Under the pieces are notes generated by a model. The model had not been told where the DNA came from. It searched no databases and worked only from the letters and a program-made list of their open reading frames with translations. The translations under genes and the position numbers were made by a program. Below are positions 11,657 to 25,734 of a DNA stretch of 64,000 bases, in pieces. Source of the stretch: Cheiracanthium punctorium (taxonomy: Eukaryota > Arthropoda > Arachnida > Araneae > Cheiracanthiidae); the NCBI GenBank assembly GCA_038373885.1, contig JAWZYV010013174.1, positions 806,001 to 870,000 on the forward strand, written 5' to 3'. The first letter of the stretch is position 1; every line of letters starts with the position of its first letter.

Positions 11657-12240
11657 CTCTCCCGTGATTCAAAGCCGAAGGCTGTCAGCCTGGGCGACGA
11701 AGTCGTCCTTAAGGCTGTAAACGACAGCCCCGGGGATATCTCCAGCACTGGGGAAGGGGGGTTGCTGTCCGCATCGAGCCAGGAGAGCACACGCCAACAA
11801 CTTCAGCGGCTCTGGAGCCACACGGACTATTTATTTAGACAAAGGTGATGGTTACATAGTTCTACAGTTAACCAGGCAAGTCCGAGCATCCTAAGACACT
11901 AAACAGCGTACCCCATGAAAGGTGAGAAATAGTATGACTCTGTATACAGAATAGTCTTGGGATACGCGCATTGTATTATAGTGTTGCGTGATATGATAAG
12001 TTTACATCTGCCATTAATGTGACTAATGTTCTCAGGAATTCACCAGTGTTACATTCCTTTTCTTCTTCAGCACTGGAAGTCTTTGAGCTGTTGTTGTTGC
12101 AATGGCGAAGAACCGTTGGGTGAGATGGTTTATTTCCATAAGAAGTGTAAACATACGAAAAAGTTTTCCTTGGGATAGTTTGTGGGTGCATATACTTTGT
12201 ACTCATGCAGGCACAGCCGTAGCAGATGGGCGTGTTAGGT
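11657..12240 (-). repeat. probable LINE 3' untranslated region or unclassified repeat
   Basis: Moderate-GC sequence lying directly downstream, on the minus strand, of the LINE RNase H relic. No open frame of note. Association with the LINE is inferred from position only. Confidence 0.3.
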
Positions 12241-12249
12241 GTTTTCCCG

Positions 12250-12960
12250 ATGCTAGCTCACACACATGATGGTGATGAGAAGCTGCACCCTCTTAACCAT
12301 AGGGCAGAGACCTGTTGGGTGTCTATTATATTTATGGAGGTACGCCGGGAACGGTCCATGGTTCGTTAGGAACGCTGTTGTTTGCATTTTTAGATGAAGT
12401 GGTGGGAGAGAGCGGGTTTTGGTAGGAGGGAGTACGTGAACCTTCCCTTTTTGCTTTCGGCCCACCTTTGATTCCATCTTTTCAGCATTAGTGCTTTCAG
12501 CCTTGCTTTAAGAAACGAGAGGAGCATCGGGAGCTCTTCCGTTGGAGAGGGCAAAGAGATTGCATCTCTAGCTAGACTGTCCGCTCTTTCATTAACTGCT
12601 ACCCCGATATGTGCCTGCACATGTCTTTTTTTACGTCTTTTAGATGAAGGCGATGAGCTTTGATTGTAAGCTCTTGTTGGTGTTTAGTTCTGTGTTCACG
12701 GATGGCTATGAGGCTGGAAGCACTGTCGCTGTAGATTACCACATTTCGCTTTTCTTGGTGAGACAGCCGGAGTAGAGCTGAACGTATAACAGGCAGTTCC
12801 GCCTGATATACTGAGTTGGTTGAATTTAACTTCAGCTGTTTGTGGGCTATTTCTCTTCCGTCTTCATAGACCACCACAGCTGCACCAACATTTTCGAATG
12901 TTTTGGAGCCGTCGGTGTAATCGTGAGTGGCACGCAAATGGCTAGTTGCAACGAGTGCAA
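12250..12960 (-). pseudogene. LINE ORF2 C-terminal RNase H domain, frameshifted
   Basis: Minus-strand pieces spell a ribonuclease H domain of the kind found at the C-terminus of I/R1/Jockey-type LINEs. Residues 7-11 of the first piece (12937-12599) are YTDGS, with the first catalytic Asp. YQAEL supplies the Glu (residue 47) and VIYSDSASS the second Asp (residue 71). The next piece, in another frame (12620-12390), has HIGVAVNERADSLA with the last catalytic Asp. A third frame (about 12390-12270) gives NHGPFPAYLHKY and then PTGLCP, the usual sequence after RNase H. All four acidic positions remain visible, but at least two frameshifts break the frame. The reverse transcriptase is not present upstream, so the copy is 5'-truncated. 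The RNase H would have removed RNA from the cDNA hybrid. Confidence 0.85.
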
Positions 12961-13410
12961 ATCGCCTTCGTGAAGCCTTCTACGGACGGTTAAGTTGACA
13001 TTAACCTTTCAATGGCTGCAGGAAGGATATATCTAGGGGTTGTTCCTTTTTTGTTTGAAAGGGTTTGTCCCGCGGTGGCCTAGTCACTAACTTTGTTCTC
13101 GTAAGAACACGGAAAGTGAACATCCCTCGGCTTGGCCAGTGCTTTGGAGGGGGAACTCCTTTTCGCAGCTGAGCTGCTGTAGGACCGTGGTAGTGGGAAC
13201 TGGTGTGGATAAAATCCGCCGTGGCTCCAATGTCCTCCATGTTTAATGCTACCTCTGAATGAGCCGATTTCAGATAGATGGTCCCTCATCTGGAATTGGT
13301 TCAAAATTAGGGGACCTCGTGCCAAGTCGGACTTCCTCCCACGCCTTCCTAAATAAGGGATCTTGCACCGCTCTGCGGTTGCCAGAGATCTTCATCAACA
13401 ACAACAACAG
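12961..13410. repeat. LINE-adjacent fragment ending in (CAA)n
   Basis: Moderate-GC sequence upstream (minus strand) of the RNase H relic. On the plus strand it ends with an (ACA)n-type tail at about 13396-13410. No domain could be read with confidence. It may be a separate short insertion. Confidence 0.35.
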
Positions 13411-14921
13411 AGTGTATCTGATTCAAGTCGGAATTACATTTCTATTCCTTCATGCTGATAACGACAAAAATCGGTCATCGACGCTGGTTGTAACAGTTGG
13501 CTGACCTTAGCTGAACCTCTTGTATGCCAAATCTATAGTAAGAAACTTTTGCGAAGGTCCAAATCACAGAAGGACTGACATTTAACAGAAACTTGTGTCT
13601 GACTTTATCCTGCCTCCGGTCTCTGAATAACTGACTATCGCAGTTCTACGGGGAAATGATATCTGGAGGTCATTGTTACAAATTGGCTATCCCTCATTTC
13701 TTACCTTACAGTCAGATAAAAAATTGGAGACTAGATTTAAAACATGTAATTTTATGACCTTATAAAACTGTTTAATTTGCTTACAACGCCACTAATTTGC
13801 TTAAGACAAGTTTACTCAAAAACTTTTATTTGACAAAATATTCCAATTTCATACGGATTGCCTAATTTTTGAGAGTTATCGCTATTTTTGTGATTTATCT
13901 TTATTTTGGGGAAATCAGTGTAAATCAAAAGTGAACTGCTATTCGGCTTGATTTTCGTTATCGGTCATGCTTTTTCAGTTAGGAACTGTTTTGAGTTAGA
14001 AATGTAAAATTATGATAATTTTAAACATTACTATATTTTTAAGGTACTAAAAAATTTTAGTTTTAACAACAGAAATGCACAATGAAAAATTCTTTTACAT
14101 AAGAAAATACTAAAAGCACACCCTTAAACGTAATATTATCTTTGCGTAAAGTTTCTAGAGAAAAAAAAATAAATTGCATCTTTTTCTACACCATTAACTG
14201 AAGAATTTAATGACTGAAGTCAGTTGAGTAATAGATTACTTCGGTTTGAAAATGAAAATCTCTGATTGCAAGGAAAAGGAAATGGAGCAATTACGGTAAA
14301 GTGATTTTATGGTCTTTATACTGATAAATATGACAATAAAACAAAAAGTGAACACCAACTAAAACGATTTATACCATGCATAATTATTTTGTTTTGCCTG
14401 ATAAAATAGAAATGTATGAGTTTACCAAGTTGATTGACTGAGACCAGAAAAACTACAAAGATTGATTCAAGAAGAAAACAAAACGGATATCAATGTAATA
14501 AAAAACATTAATACTAATTAAATGAAAGTATTATGTAATTAATTAAAAGTACTATGTAATTATATAACCTAATTAATATGATAAATTCAAGTCTAAAGAA
14601 ATGCGCATATTTCTTATTTTACACATATTACTGATGCCTGAAAATCTTTGACTAAAGGTTAAGAGGGGCCAGTAAGTAATTTCGTTTGTTCGTATCTCAG
14701 TATTTCGGTTAGTCGGTACTACTGAATTTGAAAATACGAAATTTAGAAATTGTTTATTTGGCATTTGTAACATTCGTAGGTGATCCAAAAAGAAAGGCTA
14801 CAAGAGATCTTACGGGCGCACCGATGTTCTCCGAGCGAAATAAATTTCCCGCCTAAGAGCAACAGACAATCAGAGCAATCAAATGCCCGAGATGGAGAAG
14901 ATTAGGATATGTGTTTGTCTA
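13411..14921. other. AT-rich spacer
   Basis: No gene or clear repeat seen. The region is strongly AT-rich with short open frames only. Confidence 0.45.
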
Positions 14922-15138
14922 GATGGAAATATCTAGGTGCGAGATCCGGGCTGTACAGGGAATGTTCCAATACATGTCATTGCAAATGCTGTAGCCATGT
15001 GGCTACAGCACTTGCAATGACATGTATTGGAACATTCCCTGTACAGCCTGGATCTCGCATTATGGCTACAGTATTTGCAGTGACATGTATTAGAACATTC
15101 CCTGTACAGCCCGGATCTCGCACCTAGATATTTCCATC
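14922..15138. repeat. three-armed foldback (one inverted, two direct copies)
   Basis: Arm A (14922-14999) is followed by its near-exact reverse complement B (15001-15059, shorter) and then a second reverse complement C (15063-15138). Each arm contains GCTGTACAGGGAATGTTCCA or its complement, and TGTAGCCA / TGGCTACA lies at the junctions. A can pair with B as a near loop-free hairpin or with C over its full length including ATGGAAATATCTAGGTGCGA. B differs from A at very few positions and C at somewhat more. No coding capacity. It could be a foldback transposon end, a replication-error product, or a source of double-stranded RNA. Confidence 0.85.
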
Positions 15139-15501
15139 TCTTCGGGCCGTTGAAGAAACACTTGACAGGTCGTCCTATTTAAACTTATCAGTCATTTCGG
15201 TTCAGGATGCCGTCGTTAAGTGGCTCAAAAACCGGAGTTCCTAATTTCTTCAACTCCGGTTTCGACAAATTTCTAGAGGGATGGAACGATTACTATACCC
15301 ACGGACGCAGTGTTGAAAAATAATCTGTACGAAGTACCTTTGCATGTTGCCTATCTCCTAAATTTCGTGAATAATTTTTTTGGTTAAAGGACTTGTTACC
15401 TTACTTCAGGAGTGGCCAAATCGTGGCGGCTTCGATGATTTCAAGTGGCGCATTGCATCCTTGAGCCTATTTATTGTTTTGGGATTAAGTACAAATAATG
15501 C

Positions 15502-15546
15502 CACCATAAATTATAAGAAATATTTTATTTCATATAATTTATGGTG
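15502..15546. repeat. short perfect-arm hairpin
   Basis: CACCATAAATTATA (15502-15515) is exactly inverted as TATAATTTATGGTG (15533-15546) around a 17-bp AT-rich centre. This could be a very small MITE or chance in AT-rich DNA. Confidence 0.5.
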
Positions 15547-15549
15547 CCA

Positions 15550-16900
15550 TGATCAACAGGAAATATTTCTACACCCCAAAATGCTTTGACATCAAAAATC
15601 GTACCATCTCTGATCCCCTACCGAATGTTCCCATTCCAAAGAGACCACCTTTCTTTTCTTTTCTTTTTTACCATACCTTTCTTGAAAGAAAAAAAAAATC
15701 AGTTATCTATAAAAATATTGCCTTAAAGTGCAATAAATATAATCATACTTTAGGCACGACCATTAAAAACTTCTAAAAAATGTACATATTTAAATTTATT
15801 ACTAAGAAAAGACTTACATTCTGGTGTGGTTGATAGTTTTTGAAATAGCCATTTCAATAAAATCAACATTAAATAATCTAAGAAATTTAGACAAATTTAT
15901 CGTAAGTTTGCCAAAAAATTCTTACTCGGAATATTTCAAAGATTTCAGAATTTTTGCAAAAAATACTTTATCGTTAACTTTAAATCATCATTTTTAGTGA
16001 CAAACTTTAATAATATAAAAATTAGTATGTTTTCCTGCTTAACCAGTAGTTGCTATCGCTGAATCGTTTTTATGTTGCGTGATCTTTCATCAAGTTTAAA
16101 ATGTCATCTCTTTAATTGAATAAGTCATCTGTTTAGTTTATAATATGATCATATGAGAATAGAATTTAAAACTCGTTCTCGATGTATCTAGTGAAAAAAC
16201 GAATTAAAAAGTGAAAAAAAGTTAATTTCATATGTAAAACTGTTTTGCTAATTCAACAATTAGTAAAGATGCCAAGTAAGTAAGAAATAAAATACAACCT
16301 TTAAGGTGCATGCATTTTGGACTTAACAATCCTGGTTTAGAATTTTTCAGCTTATTAATTTAAACTTGTAATGAGTATGGCTTAAAAACACTTGTAATAA
16401 TTTTATATTATTGTATCATAAGCAGAAGTATCTGAACTTATTCAGCTAATTTACCATCGTTGAATTTTAATATTAAGAACAAAAAACCGTTTTCCAAAAA
16501 AATATAAAACAAATCGAAAATTGGAATATATGATCTTTTTTAAATGGATTATTTATAAATGAAGAAGTATATCAAGAAATTAACTTTGATATAACAAGAA
16601 AAACAACAACGATGATTATAATAAGAATATGATAATCATTATTGTAATGCTTTTCGTTGTGGTCTACAACTAAATACCTAATTAAATTTAATTTTGCGTG
16701 CTTTATTTTTGTATAGGTGAAAAACAATTTATGAAGCGGAAATTCTTCAATCGTAACAGCTAAATCGTTGGAAAATCCTTTTCATCCCTCCCTCACAATT
16801 AATTTCATACCTTCATTCACACTCCATTCTCCACAAGACAGGGGTGTGGGGTATAGCAATAAAAAATAAAATAAAAACTGAGACAGATCATAGTTCAAGG
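15550..16900. other. AT-rich spacer
   Basis: No gene or mobile element recognised. Confidence 0.45.
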
Positions 16901-16904
16901 GATT

Positions 16905-17480
16905 TCTGGATTAGAAAAAAAATGGCAAAAGAACGGAAGCAAGACTGGAATAAAATCCGAACGCGGCACATACGGAAAAAAAAATATAAATAAAAATAAA
17001 ATAAATAAAAAATCCACACGGATCTGAACGACGCGTAATCATCAGGGCGACTGTAAATCCGGCCTCTCCCTCCGGATAAGGCATAGGGAAAAAAATATAG
17101 AAGATAAAATAAAAAATAGAGGGGGGGGGGAGGAAAATCTGACCACGTGGTTCGTGCGTGCGTGGCAAAGAACGTAGCCCCCCTCGGGCTGAGAGAGAGA
17201 GAACTCTCTGGTGGGGCCCTGTCCTTTACTACTACTTTCGCTCTATCTGGAGGAAGGCTCTAAGCGGGGGCGGGAAAGTGCTTGGTCGATGCATTCCTCC
17301 CTTCTCCTGCAGATGCTTAACGATCCACGTCGGTGCCCGCTTCTACCTAAGGCCTTAGAATTGACCATTAGGACTTTGGCCTCCAGAACACGACGTCGCT
17401 CTGCGTGTCCCCCCTCCCCCCCCTCACCTCAGCGCGCCAGTATTTTCCCAATAGCTGACCCCCATCTGCCCTAGGCCCAG
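16905..17480. other. GC-richer island of unknown role
   Basis: GC content and CpG frequency are clearly above the surroundings, with homopolymer runs (G9, C7) and GAGAGAGA. Short open frames on both strands show no recognisable domain and strong compositional bias. Possible explanations are a promoter or first-exon region, a conserved regulatory element, or an unclassified repeat. I cannot choose among them. Confidence 0.35.
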
Positions 17481-17779
17481 CTATAGTGAGAGAATGAAGA
17501 TTGGTCCAGGTCTGGCTTGGATGGACTTGAATTTTCAGAATATAGAGTGAATATATCCAGAGATACATATTTTCCCTACTTTTCCTTAGGTTCAGATGTG
17601 CGTCCGTTGTACAAAATATGCTCCGCGTTCAAAGTTGATTACCTAGACTTGTGTCGACTTAAAGAGTCTTTCATGTGTTTTTTGTTGTCGTAAATTATTC
17701 AAAGAACTTATTTTCTTTTTCAAGTTTTTTTTTCTTACTAGGATACAAGTAGTGGATTTACGAATCTGCATTATAAACA

Positions 17780-17935
17780 GTGGCGGATCCACTGTCTGAA
17801 GGGGGAGTGGGAGTAATTTTTTTTTTTAAATTCATTTCAATTTACAAAATAAGTGAATCTTCTTTAGTTAGTCTGGGGAGGGGCACGTTCTCCAGTGCCT
17901 CCTAGTGGCATCACCCATGATTATAGTGCTTACCG
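17780..17935 (+). mobile_element. possible hAT-type MITE fragment
   Basis: Begins CAGTGGCGGATCCACTGTCT, which resembles hAT-type termini seen elsewhere in this window (CAGTGGCG at 56866). No matching inverted end or 8-bp duplication was found, so it would be truncated. Confidence 0.35.
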
Positions 17936-20016
<2,081 letters not shown>

Positions 20017-22410
20017 GCAAATATTTGTAATAGTGGGTCTAATTTAAGCACGTTTTGCAAAGTATACAACTGTATCTATATGTTAACCTGTAATCAATGT
20101 AAAATAGCTTATATTGGCCAAACTAGTAATCCTTTACACCTTCGTATTAATCTACATCGAAATCATGTTAAGAACTATCCTAGTAATCTTTCTGGTAATA
20201 ACTTTGAGTATGAACATTTTCATATGCATGGGTTCAATAATATTAATATCACTATTCTATCTATAAAGAAGAACCATAATGAACGTTTATTTTTAGAAAA
20301 CTCCTTCATCCAATTTCATAATACTAGTTATCCGTATGGTCTAAACCAATTAGTTCATAATAAACAATTAATATATTATACTAGCACTACTAACATAAAT
20401 AAATATTCTCCAATCTATAATACTTTAAACTTGTATATATATAATAAAACACTTAGAACTTCTAGAGGTAAACGTGAAAAGAGTAATAGTCCTAAGTATT
20501 CTAATAGTTATATAAAATCTGCTATTTTAAAATTATATAATTGCTATACCAGTACTTATAATTGGATTAATATACGTACTTTCATTTACTCCCTTAAAAA
20601 GAAACTTTTAGTTAAGTATTTTTCTATTTTTTCAAATCTTAACATTTCTGGACATTTTTCTCACCTATTCTTCGATCTCATTGTTGCACGAGCCACTGCA
20701 CTTACTGTAAACCTAACCAATAACATTAATAATACACCTTCTAATTCTAACTTATTAATTACTTTCACAAATCCTGCAATCAATAACTTAAACTTCAATA
20801 CAATATTTTCTACTAATAACACTTACTTTCCCATCAAAAATGTCATTATTAAAAAGTCCTTTAAATATCCCCTACCCTTTGGGAGGAAACTATTTAACTA
20901 TAACTCCTTTCCGAAAACATATAACCCTTCTGATACACCACCCTGTATATGCAATGACAATCACTATAGGAACTTCATTAATAGGGATTATGGACACATC
21001 ATTACTGGGGATCTAGCTATCATAAAAGATATTAGGTTAAAAAAACTCATGCAGAAGGGCTCTAAACACCGTATTCCTTCAAAACACTCTCTTAGTGGCA
21101 TTGTAACACAATTCACTTATGATTTAGATTTTTACATTTATAATACTGCCTTAAAATACAGCACTCCTATTGAAGCCTTCACTACCTGGAAAGTAAAAGT
21201 GCTTTCAATCTTTAAGCAAAATATTGCTAAATATGTAAAATATAGTTCTCCTGTCAATAGTCAATTTCATACTCACATAGACTTTTTAAAGCAGTATTTC
21301 ATAATTACTTATGTAGATAAATCATCCAATAACTATGCTTTTATTTGTAAACAGTTATATCATAGCTTGTTAGCCTCTACAATTGTAAATAACAGTATCT
21401 ATTCCTCTACTAATTTGTCTACTGTAGTTTGTAACAAAAAAATTCTGGCTTTCTATAAACTTCTCAACCTACAACATAATAATCTAAACTATCCTTATAT
21501 TGTACTAATCCCTAAATTTCATAAATCGCCTTTAAAGTTTCGAACTGTTACAATAGGATGTAACACATATAGCAATGTAGCAAGTAAACTTCTATTAAAG
21601 ATACTGTCTGTTATGCATGAGTATTATATAAAACGTAATGATTATTCTATCTCTATAGGAAATAGTTATGATCTACGCAATACAATATGTACTATTAGTA
21701 ATATTACCTCTTTATATACCTATGATTTTAAAGATCTATTTAACAATATTCCTCTTGACGACCTTTACAATGTAATTAATGAATTATTTGAAACTTGTGT
21801 TAACCATATTCAGCTCCCTTCCCATGTTGATGTAACTTATTTCAGTTGTCTATCTAAATTTATTATCTATAATAATTTTATTCTACATAACAATAAAATA
21901 TATCTACAAAATCATGGTATACCACAAGGTGGTTCAGCATCTAGTTACCTTGCAGATCTTTACTTATATTACTATGAAAAAGAATATACTAATACTCACA
22001 TCATTCTTAAACGATATATAGATGATATCTTACTTGTAAACACTACTAATAATAATAACATTATCTTCCCCATAAAATATCCATCTGCTCTGGAATTAAT
22101 TAAAAATGATATGCTTAACAATTCTGTTAGTTTTCTAGATCTAAGTATCTCCATCACTCCTAGAAATAGCCTTAGTTTCAATATATATGATAAGCGTAAA
22201 GATTTTAGCTTTAAAGTAAATAGCTTTACTCATTTTTCCTCCTGCTTACATAAATCTGTATTTCGCAATATCATCTATAATCACTGCTGTAGAATCAAGT
22301 TTCTATGTTCTGATGATTTTAAAGTCTCCAATTTTAAATCTCTATTTCTGTCAGCTAGACAATACAACTATCCCACTAAGTTCCTAAAATCTATTATATA
22401 CAATTCTTGA
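20017..22410 (+). CDS. GIY-YIG endonuclease / reverse transcriptase polyprotein of a Penelope-like element
   Basis: Residues are numbered in the open frame that starts at 19663; the first 118 are microsatellite-derived. Endonuclease: IY at 138-139 and YIG at 150-152 form the GIY-YIG core (the first Gly is Cys here). Cys143-x2-Cys146 with His165/His168 fit the CCHH zinc motif of Penelope nucleases, Arg161 is the usual core Arg, Glu212 is the likely metal-binding Glu, and PYGLN closes the domain near 224-228. The linker motif CxC is Cys428-Ile-Cys430. Reverse transcriptase: [12 protein letters not shown] (fingers), YDFKDLF with catalytic Asp688, [10 protein letters not shown] from 751, YIDD with Asp787-Asp788, and SFLDLSIS. 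The enzyme would nick the target and prime cDNA synthesis there. The frame has no internal stop and ends TGA followed directly by TAA, so the copy looks young. No convincing start Met lies between the repeat and the nuclease core: the first Met there (140) falls inside the core. Spider Naiads may carry selenocysteine TGA codons, but none is internal here. Confidence 0.9.
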   Translation, partial: ANICNSGSNLSTFCKVYNCIYMLTCNQCKIAYIGQTSNPLHLRINLHRNHVKNYPSNLSGNNFEYEHFHMHGFNNINITILSIKKNHNERLFLENSFIQFHNTSYPYGLNQLVHNKQLIYYTSTTNINKYSPIYNTLNLYIYNKTLRTSRGKREKSNSPKYSNSYIKSAILKLYNCYTSTYNWINIRTFIYSLKKKLLVKYFSIFSNLNISGHFSHLFFDLIVARATALTVNLTNNINNTPSNSNLLITFTNPAINNLNFNTIFSTNNTYFPIKNVIIKKSFKYPLPFGRKLFNYNSFPKTYNPSDTPPCICNDNHYRNFINRDYGHIITGDLAIIKDIRLKKLMQKGSKHRIPSKHSLSGIVTQFTYDLDFYIYNTALKYSTPIEAFTTWKVKVLSIFKQNIAKYVKYSSPVNSQFHTHIDFLKQYFIITYVDKSSNNYAFICKQLYHSLLASTIVNNSIYSSTNLSTVVCNKKILAFYKLLNLQHNNLNYPYIVLIPKFHKSPLKFRTVTIGCNTYSNVASKLLLKILSVMHEYYIKRNDYSISIGNSYDLRNTICTISNITSLYTYDFKDLFNNIPLDDLYNVINELFETCVNHIQLPSHVDVTYFSCLSKFIIYNNFILHNNKIYLQNHGIPQGGSASSYLADLYLYYYEKEYTNTHIILKRYIDDILLVNTTNNNNIIFPIKYPSALELIKNDMLNNSVSFLDLSISITPRNSLSFNIYDKRKDFSFKVNSFTHFSSCLHKSVFRNIIYNHCCRIKFLCSDDFKVSNFKSLFLSARQYNYPTKFLKSIIYNS

Positions 22411-23323
22411 TAATGATGTGTCTAATGTCTTTGTTAATTTACTGGAGGTTGGGTGGGGTTTTGGTTTTAAGGTTGTAATTGGATGGTTGGGTCGGGCGGA
22501 GGAAGTTTTTCTCTTTAAAAAAAAAAAAAAAAAGTAATATGTTTAAAAACAATTTGGATGTGTATATGCATGCATATATATATCTGGAGGGAGAAAAAAA
22601 AAAAAAAGGGGGGGGGGTTCCTATATTGTGATTATTCTGTCCTGAACATTATTTTTTATTTTTTTCTTATTTACTAGATTAATCTTCTATCATACAATAA
22701 CTTATATTTTTTAAACAATATGTTATATTTAATTTTGCTATACTATTTATTTTATTCAATCATTTTAATTTATTATTATTCAATATATATTTATTATATT
22801 AATATACCTGGATATTCTTAAAATTTAATAATATTACCTTTTAGTATTTGGCAACTCCTATACTTTCTTCTTTCCACTTTTACACTTTTATTTAGTGGCA
22901 ACACCATTTTTCACTTTTTACAATTCTTAACATTGGCAACACATATCATTTGTTCAAATGAAATTTACATGTGCTCAAGGTCTGGTATGTAAAATTATAT
23001 TCCTATTTCTAATTTTTGTTATCTTTTTGATTTCTTCTTTCCTTTATATAGTAGGGTAGGGCCCAGATGTGTGGAGTTAATATCTCTTCTGATATGCCAC
23101 ACAACCGAAACCCTACTATTTGGTTTGCTGTAAATTATAATCCACTGTTTGTGGCCCCTGAAGATGGTGACAGTGGTTATAATTTCCGTTCCATTATATC
23201 ATCACAATAATTCTTGCACTTTATTTGGCTTCAAATTCTGGTTTCTAATTCTTGCTAATAGCTGTTATATTTTTTTTGCGAGATATGTCTTATTTGTAGA
23301 ATGTTTTGTGTTTTACTTGTTAG
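22411..23323 (+). other. 3' untranslated region of the Penelope-like element
   Basis: Contains A15-17 and G9-type runs at 22515-22620, AT-rich sequence, and near the end CCTGAAGATGGTGACAGTGG (from about 23158). This resembles the CTGAAGA...-type segment near the ends of Penelope-like elements, which overlaps hammerhead ribozyme sequence in canonical members. The Naiad clade is reported to lack canonical ribozymes. The region ends exactly where (TA)n starts. Confidence 0.7.

Positions 23324-23383
<60 letters not shown>
23324..23383. repeat. (TA)n microsatellite, 3' flank of the retroelement
   Basis: A pure 60-bp TA run. Together with 19737-20016 it indicates that the retroelement inserted into one longer TA microsatellite. 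Confidence 0.97.
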
Positions 23384-23386
<3 letters not shown>

Positions 23387-24237
23387 TTAACTTTTCCCTT
23401 GAGTAAATTCTGATTTCTTATGTTTTACAAGGGTAATAAATAGTTAAATAATTTTGTCTATATCATCCAGTACATAAGCATGCTTCAGGGCTCCGAACGA
23501 CTCCTGTTATTTCTTGGTCACCCTGTATACATATCAGAATAAAAATAAATATAGACAACATATGTTTTAAACTCTTCACTATTAATCGAGGAAGCTTTAT
23601 TGAATTGGATGTGAAAAATGCCGTCCGCATCATGCCTAGTCTTAAAAATAAGCTTCGTGTTAATTAAGATTAAAAAAAAGAAGGCCAAACACACTCGAAA
23701 TGGAACGAAAACTTACTCGTGTACAGATAGTAACAAGTTGGACACAATATTTTTATGCTTTTAGGTGTAACCATGATAGCATGAATGTCGAGACGTATCA
23801 CGGAAACTCGTGATGGTCTCAAGAATTCGTGACAGGTTTGAAACCTGTGGCACAATAATTAGTGTGTGCAAGCGAAGGTAGGGGGCAGAAGCAAGTCTCG
23901 TTTTCCCGAATAATATGTTTGAGCAATTCACATAATGGATGCTGCTCTGAGTAATGTGATAATTATGTTTGTTCATAGAAACCAAACATGGCTCGCGTTT
24001 ACTATTTGGTTCTATATAAAGTAGCAAATGAGAGTGTTTTTGTTAGTATCTTTTATTCAAATTTAATTAATACATGACTTGTGGAAAATTCGGTTGATTT
24101 GTCGATGACAAAATTAGATGTTTTATTATGAAGTTTAAATTTTTAAGCAGTAGTCATTTGTAGTTAAAGAAACTATTTATCTTTGATACATTGGGCTTGA
24201 GTTTGAATGTTTTTATTATCTGCATGCGGGGGAAAGG
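23384..24237. other. spacer
   Basis: No gene recognised. TTGGTCACCCTGTATA at about 23516 looks like one end of the CAGGGTG-type MITEs, but no partner end was found. Confidence 0.4.
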
Positions 24238-24345
24238 GGTGACCGTTAGACAGACAGCCACTCAATAGGCCCTAACCTAAGACCTTCACACTTCTGCCGT
24301 CAACCCTATTTAGAGTCTTATCCACTCGGCCATGGTGGGGACCTC
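24238..24345 (-). mobile_element. tRNA-derived SINE head (minus strand), truncated
   Basis: The reverse complement reads CCATGGCCGAGTGGATAAG (A box), then GGCAGAAGTGTGAAGGTCTT in the B-box region and GTCTAACGGTCACCCC. It matches the head of the SINE at 46.4 kb (GCCATGGTCGAGTGGATAA, GGCAGAAGTTCGAA). The 3' body is absent. Confidence 0.75.
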
Positions 24346-25635
24346 AATACATTATAGAAAACATTTAAAAAAATTTTTCCAAAATCCATTTGAATTCGAA
24401 ATGAGTCTTTTAATTGAGCCCTGATTGATGAAATACTATTGTTTATAGGGGAGTCACTGTTCATTCCAACTTTCTATTACACACTTCTACTGTAGTAATA
24501 GAACGTTTTTGTACTTGCGTAGAAGTAAATAGAATCGTGAACTTTTGAATCACTCTCACAAGATTTGAAATGTTTGTAGATCCCAAAGTTGGGCATACAG
24601 AATAAACAGGTTTTCGTTACTATAAAGCTGCATCAGACATATTTAATGACAAACGTACACACTTTACAAATAATACTGCCAACAAACATTTTAATATAAT
24701 AAATATTTCAAATGTTACAGTTACGTTTAAAATTATAGTACATTTAACAATTTGACTTATTTAGAGACGCTAATGATATTTTAAAAGTGTTTCTCAAACA
24801 GAAAAAAGAAACATTCTAGGCTGATATTGTTGAAATATTTAAATTTTTTCGTAGATTATTCTAAAATTTTATATTCATGAAAAATTTGGTTAGATATTCC
24901 CTTAGGTGACTGTTTTAATATGTGACAACTATATTCCAAACATTAAACTAAGAAAACAACTTACAAAATAATTATTACACAATATATGCCATTAACAATC
25001 GTGATATCCTGAATGAATCTTTTGCGGAGATATTTACGTTTGATAGATTAATATAATATTTAGATAAGAATGTTTATCCTTGGCTGTACCTCTACATTTA
25101 AAAATTTTGCATAATATATTTAGATAATCTTTACAGTAATTAATTTGCAGCGTAACAGTTAAATTTCTGAAACTCAATTATATTTAGGAAAGTATTTTTG
25201 TTATAAACTTAATTAAAAATCGGCAATAGTTTTAATGATAGATTCATTTTTACCAAGGAGGACAAACAAAAGGAACAAATTAAAATTAATGATAATTTAA
25301 ATTGGTAAAAGCTTGAGTGGAACATGGAAGTGAAAGCCTAACATCTAAGGCAGTACCAAACTGGATAAAAGGTACCCATTTGATCTTCCTTTAAATGACG
25401 AAGTGCAGTTTCATCAGGTTTGATAAATAATGTGGCTCACATCGCTGACTTTCCTTATCGTATGGCTTTGAAAGTCGTATTTTTACGAGCTTTTCGTATG
25501 TTACTCTTCACGGGCTTTGTGGACTGCGTACTGTAGGCATTGAATTGATCGAGATTTTGTTGCCGATATCTGTCGTTATATCAAGTATCTAAAGGATGCG
25601 TATTCTTTTGGACATATTACCGATGAAAATAACGA
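24346..25635. other. AT-rich spacer
   Basis: No gene or mobile element recognised. Confidence 0.45.
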
Positions 25636-25639
25636 CTGG

Positions 25640-25715
25640 CAAAAACTGGATTTGAACTTGGGACCAAGAACATAGATTCTAAGGCATTATACCCCCAAAA
25701 GAGAAAGTGCACGTT
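25640..25715 (-). repeat. tRNA-like segment, possible SINE head
   Basis: The reverse complement carries GGTCCCAAGTTCAAATCCAG, a B-box-like sequence. Upstream of it, GGGTATAATGCCTTAGAATC could be an A box. No body was matched to other copies. It is too weak to separate from a degenerate tRNA fragment. Confidence 0.4.
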
Positions 25716-25734
25716 TGCCCGACTCTCGTATATT

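Larger units (their letters stand above)
20017..23323 (+). mobile_element. Penelope-like retroelement, Naiad-type (N-terminal endonuclease)
   Basis: The element consists of one open reading frame (to 22410) and about 0.9 kb of 3' sequence, set between two (TA)n tracts. Domain order is GIY-YIG endonuclease first and reverse transcriptase second, with a CxC motif between them. That is the layout published for the Naiad/Chlamys clade and is reversed from canonical Penelope. Microsatellite preference is also a published trait of that clade. The 5' boundary is placed where non-repeat sequence begins. A few N-terminal codons or a 5' leader may be missing, so the copy may be 5'-truncated. Pseudo-LTRs were not found. 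Confidence 0.9.

Noticed and set aside
13001..13325. Minus-strand frames beside the LINE RNase H relic as part of its reverse transcriptase
   Set aside because: No reverse transcriptase motif could be found, and the composition is proline/serine-rich noise.
16911..17474. Overlapping open frames in the GC-richer block as host exons
   Set aside because: Both strands are open because of composition. No splice structure, domain or codon signature was seen.
17780..17935. Complete hAT MITE
   Set aside because: The right-hand TAGTGGCATC is in the same orientation as the left end, not inverted, and there is no duplication. Kept only as a possible fragment.
23149..23406. Open frame at the 3' end of the retroelement
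   Set aside because: It lies in the 3' untranslated part and ends in the TA repeat. No domain.
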